Assembly (NCBI GenBank): GCA_050084985.1
Contig: JBITNC010000001.1
Coordinates: forward strand, 33,046,001 to 33,110,000
Reading direction: 5' to 3'
Source of the DNA: Nageia nagi
Lineage: Eukaryota > Pinophyta
Length of the DNA stretch: 64,000 nucleotides
Part shown: positions 10,452 through 22,537 of the stretch, piece after piece
How positions within the stretch are numbered: the stretch's first letter is position 1
Layout of the letters: each line of letters begins with the position of its first letter
The notes under the pieces: generated by a model
Told to the model about the DNA's origin: nothing
Seen by the model: only the letters and a program-made list of their open reading frames with translations
Databases searched by the model: none
Translations under genes and position numbers: made by a program

Positions 10452-12770
10452 TGTGTGTATTTGATCAATATAAGAGGGGAAATTAATTTATATAATAGCT
10501 TTTAAATAAAATTTTAAGCATACAAGTAATGAAATAGTCCTAAAAGTAATAAATCACCCAACAATAAGACTAGAATTTTGTAAAAAGAAATCTTATTTAA
10601 TGTACAAACACATAATATTACTAATCTTAAATGATAACACCCACTTGAAAAGATAAATCTAAATGATAAAAAACTAATGGTGATAGATAGCAAATTTTAT
10701 TTATGTTTCTAATTGCTTCTTTATTAAATTTGACTTAATCTTTATAGTAAGGGTTTCTTTTAAAATGCACTTGTATATTCCAACATAATCTTTTTTATGT
10801 TTCCCTATACAAAATAATACTTATCAAGTGTTAACAAGGTAAGGATAAATCTATAAGGGTGTAGAACATTATGCAAGGTACTCAAGTACCTTTATAGGAA
10901 GTTATCATGAATATAGGGGGGATCCCACTTTGATTTTCAACTTTGAGTATAGGTTAGGCTATGGGAATAATGTCCATGTGCCCTAGATACTCCCTAGGTG
11001 TGTAAGGGAATTTAATGCAAGTAATAAAAATGTAGTGTAGATCTATGATGATATGCAATGCACTTAAACCCCAAATATTTTTCTTTTCAATATGAAAGCA
11101 AGGCAATCCCACCCAAGTATAATAAAATAAGAAATGCTTTTGTTGCCTTTTCAAATGGTAAATAATGCAAAGATAGAAAGATTTTATATACACTCAATAA
11201 TGAGAAAAGACATCCCAACAAAAAGGAAATCCTTTTTTGTAATATTTTGTATTTTAAATACCAAAGTAAATTTCAATGTTGTGCAATAATCCCACACAAT
11301 ATGCAATGTAAATTCACTAAAAGAATGATAAGCCTAGGATGAAGAGAACAACAAAATAATATGTGCTAGGTTAGATAGAGGATTACTATCACTAATACAA
11401 TTTTGAAACTAAGTGCAAAAATACTAAAAAATAACCTTAAATTTTAATGTAGATAGAGTCATCCTAAATAGGGATGATGATAGGGTCACCCAAATGATTG
11501 ACAAGGTCCTCCTATAGAAGGATAGTTTATAATTAGGATCAAATTATAGATGAATGATTTGTTTTTTTAATTAAAATGGGCCTTTGATATTTTTAAATTA
11601 CATTATGACCAAGCCCAATAGGTTGTCTTACAAATTTTTAGCAAAAATCAATTGTAAATATTGTTAAACATCTAAAGATGTATAAAAACTTTGTTTAAAG
11701 TGATCAAATGATGCAAATGATAAGGGTTACAAGACTAATAAATATGGATCTAAGGCCACAAATATTAATCAAATAGAAAATATGCCTCAAACCCTAATGT
11801 TTAGACCTTAACAATCAAACCCTAAGTTGAAAACTTAAGAATGAAATCTAGCCTTATTATGCCTATATGATAAATAATGATAAATACACAATATATTAGA
11901 GGATACAAGTCTTCAAATATGGATTTAATTAAGATTTAAACCTGTAATAACTCATGAAATTAAATATTAATATTACAAGCTCTTTAATCAATCAAAAGAT
12001 ACATAAGTTTATGAAAGATGGAGAAGTAATCTCAAGACATGAAGATGGAGGCTGAAATCTTGATGTAAATCATTGAAGATGATATCACATACTTAGAATT
12101 GCATGTAGAGATTACTAAAATTATAGAGCTTATGAAAATGAATTTTCTAACCTTAAAAATTGAGCCTTAATCACATTGTTTAAACATAATATAGGATCAT
12201 TTGGATAATTTGATACCTATAAGGTCATCTAGATGATTGGAACCAAATTGTTAGAAATGTCTTAAAGGCCAAAATGACATCGATTGAACCTATCAAGATC
12301 ATTGCATAACATGTTAGATCAATATGATAGTACATGATAGCATAAATACCATAAATATTAATAAAACATCATAATCAAGGTAAATTATGATTTTAGGGTA
12401 TTACAAATAAAAAAAATGATACATAAATAAATCTGATATGTTTTGACAAGTACCATTTATGATAAGAAACTTTTTACAAAAATGAAATAGAAGTAAAGAA
12501 TGAATTACCTTTTTTAGTATTTTACCATGAATTTGAATAAATAATCAAAATTTGGATAGTTTTTAGTATTTAAACCCAATGGCATTGCCAGGAGCACAAT
12601 GGCATCATTGGATTATTGCCTTATTTTTCCTAAAATGTTACTATGCAAAGATGAAGGAATACATATTTTTATAAAAAAGATCATACATAAAAAATTTTCA
12701 AGTGCATAACATTAATTGGATTACATTCTTATTTATCTTCAATTGTAGATAATTTGTATGTACCTTTTCC
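10452..12770. other. gene-free AT-rich stretch between element A integrase and element C gag
   Basis: No coding similarity is visible on either strand; the short open frames are chance. On the minus strand a possible LTR start TGTAATACCC lies at 12405, but no polypurine tract precedes it and no second copy is in the window. By position the stretch should hold the 3' untranslated region and LTR of element A and the 5' LTR and leader of element C. I cannot place the boundaries. Confidence 0.4.
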
Positions 12771-13637
12771 ATAATTATAATGACAATGTAAGGGCCTATC
12801 TAGTTAGGTTCAAACTTACCTTTCTTTTCATTTTCCAAAGATTTAGTATTGGCAAGGTTTTATTTTAGGAATAGGTCACCAAATTTGAACTCTTTAGGAT
12901 TGATCTTTTTTCTATAGGCCTTTTGAATTTTGGAATAATAGACATGAAGGTGTTCTACAGAACTAACCATTTTTTCATCTAAGACATCTAGTTGGGCTAA
13001 TCTATCTTTTCTTCTATCTTCATCGGGAATGATACCATCTAGTGACACATGAAGCAATGGGATCATAACTCTAGTGGAACTATGGCTTCATCACCATATA
13101 TTAGGGAGAAAGTGGTTTCCCCTATAGAATTCCTTATACTTGTTCTATAGGCCTATAAAGCATAAGGGAGTTGTTGCAAATCTTTACCATGGTTTGCGAT
13201 AATTTTTGATAAGATACTCTTAATAAATTTGTTAAATACTTTACCTTGACCATTAACTTAGGGATAATAAGGTGTAGAAAATTTTCTTCCAATATGATAT
13301 TTATCACTAAATTGTTTAACTTCATTACCTTTAAAGCTTGTACCATTATCTATGAATAATTTAGAAGGCACACCATATCTAGACATGATAAATTCAATAA
13401 TCTTATCACCTTTTGCAAACTTCATGGGTATAGCCTACACCCATTTCATGGAGTATTTTATAGCTGTAATGATAAGCTTATGGCCATCTCTTGCAATAAG
13501 GTTAATTTTACCAATATAATTAAGTACCCAAATAATAGATATAATGGAATGCAAATCATGAGAAGGAAAGGGTTGAACTTAGCATTTTTTAACATTGTTC
13601 ACATTTTTTAACATGCAATTCACAATCTTCAAGCATA
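12770..13637 (-). pseudogene. integrase of element A, core and C-terminal part
   Basis: From the junction the minus strand reads PTMLEDCELHVKKCEQC, the second half of the HHCC zinc finger. The core follows with SRYGVPSKLFIDNGTSFKG (the second catalytic Asp present in DNG) and YYPxVNGQGKVFNK, where the catalytic Glu position is lost. A 68-codon open stretch at 13066-12860 gives the C-terminal region with VSLDG, YRKKINPKEFKFGDL. Stops at several points inactivate the protein. Confidence 0.8.
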
Positions 13638-13642
13638 GTAGG
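13638..13642. other. target-site duplication GTAGG, left copy (element G)
   Basis: GTAGG directly precedes the left LTR and recurs directly after the right LTR at 27332-27336. The exact 5-bp match is the footprint of retrotransposon integrase and fixes both outer edges of element G. Confidence 0.93.
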
Positions 13643-15430
13643 TGTTGATTGAGATTGTGTAATATATGCACTACGAACAATCTTAACCAAAGTAAATCAA
13701 GAACAGACTATGGTGACAGTCTGATCTCCAGAAAAGGCTGGTTCCTTATACATTAGGTGTAGGAGAAGTAACAGGAAAGAAAATAAAAAGAGTAGAGTGC
13801 AAGGAATTTAAGCAAAAGGCTTAGGGTAACTGGAAAGAAAATAAAAGGAGTAGAGTGCAAGGAATTTAAGCAAAAAGGCTTAGGGTAACAAGAGAGAAAG
13901 CAAAGGTGGATCACTAGTTCAGCATGGGCTTTCACATTGTGTGAAACCTTGGTCTAAATCTAGTGTAGTAGCTACGGTACAAGCTCTCACTCTCAAATAG
14001 TTTCCCAACTTTACTCTACCATGTAGCAACACAGTTATACTAGCAATTCACAATTACCATTCAGGAAACAAGCCAAGCTGCCATGATGTAACCAAATTAA
14101 GAATGACAATTACAAGTGCTAGATAAGAAAGGTCAATATGGTATCATATTACTGATAAAAACTACAGGTCTTCGAGAACAAATGTAAAGAGCAATACTAG
14201 GGCTTTCGACCCTTCTTTCACTTTATTTTCATATACTTATACTGAAGCAACAACAGTTACAAGAATTGCAGAATAGAAACATTTACAAAATGGCTTCAAG
14301 ATTCTAGCCTTCTTTTAACTGATACTACCTACATATGCCACTTGGTAGAATATTACAAAATTGGGTAGATTGCAGATGATATAGCTTCTTGATGACTGTG
14401 ATCTGACTTCTCACTATCCTCATCTCTTCTGGGATATTCTACTTATTGGCTCTGGCTATTTGATCTCTCTTTGCTATTCTCATCTCTATATTCTAGAATG
14501 CTCTATTCACTGGCTCCAGCTATTTGATCACTCCTTGCTGACCTCATCACTTTTAGGACCCAGTTTCATTCAAAATGTGAACATCGTTCTACCCGTGACG
14601 TCATCTTCATACTTCCAGAATGCTCTACTCACTTTCTCTAGAACCTAGGCTTTTCCACAATTGAGCTTTTATCATTTCATTCTGGAATGCTTTATCTACT
14701 GACCTCGACCTTTTAATCACCCTTTGCTGAATCATCATCTCCAAACTCGATCTTTACCAAAATGTGACTATCTTATCATCTTATTTCAGAATGCTTTACT
14801 TCTGGAACACTTAACTTTCAGGCTCTAGCTTCTTCGATTATCTCTTGCTGACCTTATCACTTCTGGGACCTGGTTTCATTCAAAATTGTGAACATCATCC
14901 TCCCCGTGACATCATCTTCATACTTTCGAAATGTTTTACTCACTTTCTCTGGAACCTGGGCTTTTTCACAATTGAGCTCTAGCCCTTCTTCTATGATGTC
15001 ATCATTTCATTCTAGAATGTTTTATTTACTAACTCTAGCTTATTAATTCCCCTTGCTGACATCATCACTTTCAAAACCGGTTTCATTCAAAATTGTGAAC
15101 ATCATCCTCCCTGTGACATCATCTTCATACCTCTAAAATGTTTTACTCACTTTCTCTGAAACTCAGGCTTTTCCATAACTGAGCTTTTATCATCTCATTC
15201 TAGAACGCTTTATCTACTGACTTCGGCCTTTTAATCACCCCTTGCTAACATCATCATCTCCAGAACCTGATCTTTACCAAGACGTGACTATTTTATCTTC
15301 TATGACATCATCATTTTATTCGACCTGCTTTATTTGTTCAAAAAACTTTCGAAGATCTTAACATGAACTCATAGTTGCAAGTAAAGTACACCACGGCTCT
15401 AATAAAGAATTTATTATGTATGGATATACA
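13643..15430 (-). repeat. 3' LTR of element G (1788 bp)
   Basis: On the plus strand it runs from TGTTGATTGA to GGATATACA and is nearly collinear with 25541-27331. In the first 130 aligned bases I count 13 mismatches, all transitions. Its middle, about 14390-15340, is an imprecise tandem array with TGACxTCA motifs. Element orientation is set by the coding frames, so this left copy is the 3' LTR. Confidence 0.93.
14390..15340. promoter_or_regulatory. array of TGACGTCA-like sites in the LTR
   Basis: Degenerate repeats of roughly 120 bases recur through the LTR body, each with one or two relatives of the palindrome TGACGTCA. One perfect copy lies at 14596-14603. Others read TGACATCA, TGATGTCA or TGACCTCA, most of them one transition away. 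TGACGTCA is the CRE/TGA-type site bound by plant bZIP factors, so a role as an LTR enhancer is plausible. That role is inferred; only the motifs are seen. The right LTR and the solo LTR at 56.5-57.9 kb have the same array. Confidence 0.55.
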
Positions 15431-15460
15431 TTATGGCGACTTCTGGGGGAAAATTTCACC
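15431..15460. other. LTR-adjacent conserved tract ATGGCGACTTCTGGGGG
   Basis: Just inside the left LTR the plus strand reads TTATGGCGACTTCTGGGGGA. On the element strand this should be the polypurine tract, yet it is only weakly purine-rich. On the plus strand it looks like a tRNA primer-binding site of the TGGCGAC type. The coding frames nevertheless show that the element runs on the minus strand. Confidence 0.4.
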
Positions 15461-15559
15461 TTGATCAAAGAGGAATTTAGAACTCTGTCTGAAAAATAAT
15501 AACCAAATGAAATTTGTTATTTCAACTCTGAACCTCTAAAAATTGCACAACCTTACCCC

Positions 15560-18500
15560 AACTTGCATGATTTTTGGAGAAGTCTTTTATTCTCGATTGG
15601 GCTAGGGCTGTGTTGTTCAAAATTTCATAGGAGATTTGTTCGTATTTGTGCAACATCCACTACAGGACCACTCTTTTATTGGCACATTGGTCAAAAAATT
15701 CAAACAAAGTTGACTCATCAAAATAATTCAGTAACAAATCTATATCTTTCATCTTTTGACTATATTCATGAATGTATTTCAAAATTTCAGCCTTGAAGAT
15801 GGGTGAATTATCCTCTTTTCACAATCCCAAAAATCCTGCCTCAAATAATTTAGCTATTTCAGATTTCTAGGTTTCTACCCCCTGCCACTGCTTGATTAAA
15901 TTATTTTTTATTTCTTGACACACCCATTTCCCATGGATTGGGTGGTCAATCGCTAAGATCAACTCAACCCTATTTCCCACATTTAAGGCTTGAAGCTCTT
16001 CATCGGAAATCTCACCCAACTTTTTCTTTGCCCTCTTTGCTATCTTTTCCATGGGGTCGATAGTGCTTTCACAGAGGTTGACACTTGCCTCTAATTTCTT
16101 CAACTCTAAAAAACATAGATCAATGTGATCTCTGAGTTGAACCAGTTATTTAATCTTTGGAGATAATTACTCCTAGAATTTTTCTTTTATTCTGATCAAA
16201 AAATCTCTATCCACCTTATTGACGTTCAAATTCAGCTGCATCTATGCAATGTCAGCGTTTAAGTTGCCAATTATTGTCTCTCTTACTGCTACTTCAACTA
16301 TTTTGGTTGCAATTTCTGCATCCTTCTGTGCTATGACCACATCTTTCTTTGCCAGGCTATCTGTAGTCAGGGCAATAGCTAAACTTGCTCTGAGAGTAGC
16401 TATGTTATTGTATGCAACTTTTAATTTTAGCTGTTGAGACTCTAATTGTTGTTTCATTGCTTCATTTGCCTTTTGAAGCTTATTATATTTGACCTCTAAT
16501 TTGGTTAATTCAGAAATGTTTAAATCCACAGCTATTTGTAATAGCTCATTCTTATCACTCTAGGATATGCTCTTGGTATCTATCTTTACCCAGGTGTTCA
16601 TTGAGGAGAGATCACTTTGCCCTTCTTGGGGTTCTTGGGCAATAGCCATCTCAAGCACCTTATGCTTCAGATCCATTGAAGTCTGGAGCCTTATCAGATT
16701 ATCCAGAACTGGGAGCTTCTTGACCTGCTTCTACATCCATGCATCTTGTCCTTGTTTCATCTATTGGTACTACTGCATGATGCCATCCATAGATACTTGT
16801 TGCCCAGATATCATAATGAATGGAGATCTGGCGCTCAACTCCTGAGAGGAGGAGGCCATAATCTACTATGCTGGTGTCATAGGGCTAGCTTGATTGGGCC
16901 TAGGGACACTACTATCGAATGGGTAAACAGTAGGGAGAGCTGGAATGGAGGGAGGAGAAGATGATGGAGGTGGAGATGGCAAAGGTGATGATGGTATTGT
17001 GGTGAGCTAGTGATGGGGGGAACTTGTGAGCTGGATGTGAGGGGAAGGGAGCTTTGCCATTAAATAGGTGGTGGTGGTGTTATGAGAGATTGGACAGGTG
17101 AAGCTGGAATGACTGCTAGAATTTGTGGAAGTGAACTTGAAATGGAAATGGATGTGGTAGGAATATACAAAGCAAGAGTAAGAGAAATAGGGGAAGAGGG
17201 AGTAGAGAGCGTACCTGATGGAGTAGGGCTCCTTCTTCTTCTCTTTGGCAATGGTGGGAGCGGTGCCATCTCCTTTTGGACTTTCCTTTTAATAGTATAC
17301 ACCTTCTCAGGCCTCCTAGCTACTATTTCTATGGAAACCTCCCTGGTTCCTCCCTCAGTTCGCTCCTCCTGAGCTGATGCTTATGACATTGCAGGTCCCT
17401 GCTCTCCGTCCTCATCACTATCATCCGAACCTTTGCTTGCAAGGATGTCTATAGGATGTTCTATTCTCCACATCTCTTAAATTTCTCATCTAAATTAGAA
17501 TCTAGAGGGGTATTCTGATTTCTAGACTCAATCCGATACTGGGTGAAGGTGGCTATTTTTTCTTCACTCCATCTCTAATCTCTTAAGGTTTTCAAAGACT
17601 TTTTGGAGATGGAGTCTATTCTTGGGTCAAAATTTGTCCTTTTGCTGTAAAAACTCAACCATGGCGGCAATAAATCTTTAGTAATCAAGGCAGTGGGCAT
17701 TACCTTGTCTTCATGTTTTGGGTTTCATCATTTAAGTAGCTCCAGCCTAGATTCAGCTCTGAAACTCAGGGGGTTGGGCTGGCCCCTCAATCTCTTGCCA
17801 AAGATATCCTCCAGATCATATAGCAAATACTAACTAAGTTCTTTCAATTTTAAATTCAATCAATTTACCTTTTAATTGTTCATTTTCTCCCCTACTTTGA
17901 AGCACCAAGTCATGCACTTTATGAGGAAGGGCATAAACTATCCTCTTTTTGTTGTAACTCCATATTTAGAATCTATATAATCCATTTGTCTGGCATATTC
18001 CATGCTAAAAACCCAATCCATTACATGGACCGATAGTAAGAAAGGAGCCCCAGAAAACCCATAAAGCCTGATGAAAGTCCCCTCCTTTGTGAAGAACCAG
18101 TCCCCAGTCTCCCCATGTGGCATCCAAAGGTAAAGCTTAGAAGCTATTGATAATCTTGGAACTACAGGGGTAAATAACCTCATTGTAGGAATCAAAAAGC
18201 TTTCTACAAAGAAGTAATAGTCCACTGAAGACCTCACCTCCTCGGTCCATTGGTCCACTAGCTTCTGAGAACCTCTTTCATCAGTCTGAACCAAGGTTAA
18301 ATTCTTGAAAACATCAACATTCTGATGAATCATCATCCAAATAATGTGTGACACATACGAAAAATGAAATCCCTCACTAATCTTTTCTAATTATTCAGAT
18401 ATTCCATCTAAAAGTGCAATGGCCTAGTCATACATTGTAGGAGAGTTTGGATGGGAAATTTGGTATGCAATAGCTAATTTTGATGGTGAGACATACCTAT

Positions 18501-18899
18501 CTATCTCTTTGCCCGCTGCTATGGCCAACATGGATAATAATAATTACAGATGTGCAGAAAAATTAGAGAGCGGAGCTCAAAATTGGGGAACTCCATAAAC
18601 TTTATAGTCCCAGCTGCATTTTTATTTAGCCAGGCTATGATATTTGCTCTCAGATTGGAATTGGGGGTCATATACCAATCAAGGTGCATAAGGGAATGCA
18701 TAGGGGAGGGTGGATTAAAAGCTTTTGCTATTGAAAAGGAATCCAAATTTAAGATAGTTCTACCTTGTAAGTCTCTGACTATCCTGGTTGTAGGATCAAA
18801 TGCCCCCTTTATAAACTCTATCAACTTAGGAGCAGGAAAGCATCTATGGGGGATGAAATACATGAGACCCGACCCCATTGGTGAATGTGCTATATGATT
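15560..18899 (-). pseudogene. extra sense ORF downstream of integrase in element G (coiled-coil protein)
   Basis: Open pieces on the minus strand follow one another: 18878-18519 (119 codons), 18354-17938 (138), 17302-17060 (80), 16529-16242 (95) and 16103-15867 (78). The first has a conserved-looking block with FIKGAFDPTTRIVRDLQG. The second contains VFSMEYARQMDYIDSKYG. A Pro/Ser-rich linker lies near 17200. The 16529-16242 piece is rich in A, K, L, E and Q with heptad-like spacing, suggesting a coiled coil. It lies where env-like or accessory frames occur in some plant gypsy elements. A counterpart in element B shows it belongs to the lineage. I recall similar proteins from conifers, but I do not know a function. 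Stops and shifts break this copy. Confidence 0.6.
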
Positions 18900-19557
18900 A
18901 AAACTGAATTTTGGGCACTTACCTTCAGCTGTGCCCTTGGGGTTCTTATTTCAAGCTGTAATTTTAGTATCCCATAATAAATCCATGGAGTCTGTTATTT
19001 TCCTTATTGTCTTCATCGATGATCTTGAGCTCATTTCTATTTGCTTATGTTGCACTTATCAACTCTTCTTATCTCACTTCTATCACCCCTAACCAACACT
19101 TTGCTTCACTCAAATTCTTCTACTATATTCCACAGCTCCTGGCAATGTGTAGTAGATACTAGTTTCACAAATTTGTAAGCGAATACTTCTTATGAATTTT
19201 GGAATCAGGTATTTTGGTGAGTAGTGCTCTTGGTCTTTTTATAACTCCTTTCTTTGATTGATGCACAATCTCTTGGAACATGCATGATATCCTCACAGAT
19301 AGTAGCATTAATAACTGATTTGATATTATGCACTCTTTTCAGGAACTCCGAGATTTGATTTTCCATACCCTTTTGGAAACTTCAATTCTACCGATGCAAA
19401 AGTACAACTACCACTAAGTTACTAATAAATAACTAACAACCATAATGATAACTTGAAATAAATGCAAACGGCACACTATTTACAAAATGTGTATAAAAAC
19501 ATATTTTTTTAAAAAAAATCATTGTCCCGTGCTTGCGATCTTGTATCGCTTTAGGTG
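18900..19557. other. spacer between extra ORF and integrase of element G
   Basis: No coding pattern is seen. It is AT-rich, with a run of T and A near 19504-19520. It may hold the signals that allow expression of the downstream frame, such as a splice site or a promoter, but none can be named from sequence alone. Confidence 0.4.
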
Positions 19558-20685
19558 CTATCCATTAATTGAAATCGGCAATTTGCACCCATTTAATTTA
19601 GCCAGCTCAAAGGTGTTTTTCCCAATGCATTTAGCTATTACATAGGGTCCGAACCACATGGATTCAAATTTTTTATGTTTCCCTAGTTTAGCTTTGTCCT
19701 CATCCCATTTCAATACTAAATCTCCTTCTCTGAAAGTATCTAGAGTTGATTTTCGACCATCAAACCATCTTTTTACTATTTCATTTCTTCTCTGGAGGTC
19801 TTGATATGATTGATTCTGAAGCTCTTCTAGATGCAACAGTTCATTCATATGAACCTCGAGAGATTCAAAATCCTCACCATATTCTTGCAAAACTTTTAAA
19901 ATCAAAAGCTCAAAATGACTTGGTAATACCACCCTTTTACTGTATACCAATGTATATGGGTTGGTTTTAATGGCTGACTTTACTATGATCCTATCTACCC
20001 ACAATGCCCAATTGAGCTTTTCATGCCAAGTCTAGGGATTATCCTCCACTATTCTTTTGAGAATCCGAATCAAATTTTTGTTTGTGGACTCAGCCAGACC
20101 ATTACCCTGGGGGTAATAATTTGAGGAAGTTTTCCAATAGATACCTAATCTCATAGCAAAATCAATAACTTCTACTCCTATGAACGCCAAACCATTATTC
20201 GAAATTATTGTTTGAGGAACACCATACCTAGTAATTAACTTTTCCACAAATTTCAAAACAATCTTCTGATTCACTTCTTTTACGACCTTTGCTTCCGCCC
20301 ATCTGGTGAAAAAGTCTATGGCAGTAAGGATGAATTTGTGTCTGGAAGAGGAGTTTGGATTGATGACTCTGATAAAATCTAGCCCCCACTGTTGGAAGGG
20401 TTCTTCCACTTGGATTGGTTCCAATGGTAATGCCACATTTCTCTTTCTTTCCACATACCTCTGACACTTCTCACAATTTTGTGCCTTTGCAAAAGCCTCT
20501 TTGAACATAGTGGGCAAGTAATATCCCACCTGAATGATCTTACCCACTGTCGTGTATCTGGAGTAATGACCTCCAGACTCTCTAGAATGAAACTCTTCAA
20601 TGAGCTTAGCTGACTTTGTCACTGGTACACATCTTAGCAAAATGCCATTATGATTTCTCCTATAAAGTATCTGATTTATCTCCAT
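19558..20685 (-). pseudogene. integrase of element G
   Basis: A 376-codon frame is interrupted by a single in-frame TAG at 20032-20034. It has the HHCC zinc finger (HSRESGGHYS ... CEKCQRY), the core with WGLDFIRVI (first Asp), IISNNGLAF and GNGLAESTNKN (catalytic Glu), and a C-terminal domain with FREGDLVLKWDEDKAK and FGPYVIAKCIG. The second catalytic residue, normally the Asp of a DNG box, is Asn here (AAT, complement of 20197-20199), one transition from Asp. The integrase would therefore be dead even without the TAG. A weak GPY-type C-terminus is present and no chromodomain is seen. Confidence 0.92.
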
Positions 20686-20709
20686 GTAATTCTGGGCATG
20701 TATCTTGAA

Positions 20710-21365
20710 TCACCTTCTTTGGGATGCATTCATGTTTCCTGGCAAATTTCCAATCTTAAAATATTTGCTTAACTGCTCCATCCAATCCTTTGTCGTATCT
20801 CCAGGTATGGATTTCAGGGTTTCTTGTTCAACAAAGCATACCATCTCCTTTTTTGGTATCATAGGTTTTGCAAGTTGCTCACAAAGTGCTCTTCCTTTTA
20901 TGAGCTTGGTGGGCCAAATTTCCACATTGTATTTTAGAATTTTTGAAATCCACCCGGGTCTTCCTTCTCCCAATTCTCCCTACATAACATAAGACCTAAC
21001 ATTTAGGTGTATAGTTAGAATCAAAATTTTGCTCTGAGTAATGTAATGTTTTAACTTACTGAGTGCTTTCACAATAGCTAGGACCTATTTTTCAATGAAA
21101 GTGTATTTTTCCTCACAACTGTTCATAGTCTGGCTGAAAAATGCAACTAGATATTCTTCATTTCTTTCGTACTTCTGGGTTAAAATGATTGCAACACTAG
21201 TATCTGAACCATATGCGTACAGAATAAATTCTTTGCTAAAATCTAGATTTCTCAGTACAGAGCTTTTGTAATTGCTACCTTAATTTTCTGAAAAGCTTCT
21301 TTACCTTCCTCATTCCATACAAAAGGAGTATCTTTTTTTAGCATCCGGGTGATAGGTTTGATAAT
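20710..21365 (-). pseudogene. gypsy RNase H of element G
   Basis: After RT the minus strand gives a KEAFQKIKVAITKAL connection, FILYAYGSDTSVAIIL (the first catalytic Asp region), CEEKYTFIEK, a VLAIVKALSKLKHY helix, and then an open 87-codon stretch (20973-20710) starting GEGRPGWISKILKYNVE. This is the ordinary Ty3/gypsy RNase H plus the connection to integrase. The frame shifts at about 21290 and contains stops. It proves that element G carries two RNase H domains, one on each side of RT. Confidence 0.75.
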
Positions 21366-21377
21366 GTTTGAGAAATC

Positions 21378-22150
21378 CTAAATAAATCTTCTGACAAAGT
21401 TAATCTGACCCAAAAAAGATTGCAGAGACTTCTTATTATATGGGAGAGACAAGTCATTTATAGCTTTAACTCTGTTCAGATCAATAGCCCATCCCTCTTT
21501 TGAAATGACATGGCCCAACAATTTACCCTCATCTACTACGAAGATAGACTTCTTAGGATTTAGGGAATATACCATACCTCTTACATTTGATGAAGGCTTG
21601 CTCCAGATGTTGAACATGCATGTTTCTATCGTGAGAGAAAATAGTAATATCATCAAGGTATACCAACAGACTCTTATTTACCAGTTCTCCAAATGCATAA
21701 TCCATAGCTCTCTGAAAGGTAGCCCCTGCAATGGATAGTCCAAATGGCATTCTCTAAAAAGCAAATGTGCCCCATTTAGTTGTAAAAGCTATTTTGAACT
21801 GATCTTCATTCCAGACCCAAATCTAATTGTACCCAGAGAAACCATCTATCAAAGAGAACTTTTCAGCTCTGGCTACAGTATTTAGTATTTGTTCCATTGG
21901 AGGTAAGGGGTAATGATCCTTCAATGATACTCTGTTCAAACCTCAGAAATCTACACACAACCTTATCTCACCATTTTTCTTTTGGACAGGCACAAGATTG
22001 CCTACCCAAGTGGAATGCTTGATGGGATAAATTATCCTAGCCTTGTACATTTTCAGCACCTCCTACTTCATGGCAACTTTGATCTTGGGGTTTAATGGTC
22101 TTTGTTTTTTTCTGACCGACTTAGCATCATCTATCAACTCAATTGTATGT
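21378..22150 (-). pseudogene. reverse transcriptase of element G
   Basis: RT blocks read in order: KARIIYPIKHSTWVGNLVPV, KKNGEIRLCVDF, LKDHYPLPPMEQIL, FSLIDGFSGYN, IAFTTKWGTFAF, MPFGLSIAGATFQRAMDYAF, and the active site LLVYLDDITIFS. A frameshift falls near 21570, between the YLDD frame (21750-21553) and the following NPKKSIFVVDEGKLLGHVIS frame (21656-21378). Both YLDD aspartates are kept. The FGL.IAGATFQRAM pattern is a firm Ty3/gypsy signature. Confidence 0.92.
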
Positions 22151-22537
22151 GTATCATTGATTTATCAAAAACCTTCAAATCATCATAAGACCAAGCAATA
22201 ATATCAACAAATGTTCTGCATAACCATACAATTTCCTGAATCTATTTCAGAGTATTAGATATACCAATTTTTAATGACTTACCCGAAAAAACTTCATGTT
22301 CTTTATAGTTATCCGGGTTTATATTCATACCCCTTCTTTTTATCTAGTCACTCCTATCGAACAATCCTTCGAATGGAATCAAATCTTTAGGGAGTTTATT
22401 GTTATTTAGCTGAATTATGTCTTGTTCTTGGAAAACTTTGGAGTCCTCTTCTCCTACTGCATGACATACTGCTTGTTGTAATAAAAATTGATTAATTTGA
22501 GCTTCATCCTGGAAAACCTACCAAAAGGAATCATTAT

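Noticed and set aside
12405-12405. TGTAATACCC on the minus strand as the LTR start of element A
   Set aside because: The preceding bases are T-rich without a polypurine tract and no matching second LTR is in the window; left as a possibility only.
16567-17372. Plus-strand frames of 72 to 96 codons opposite the G extra ORF
   Set aside because: They are shadows of the minus-strand accessory frame and its Pro/Ser-rich linker; the sense frame has the homologue in element B.
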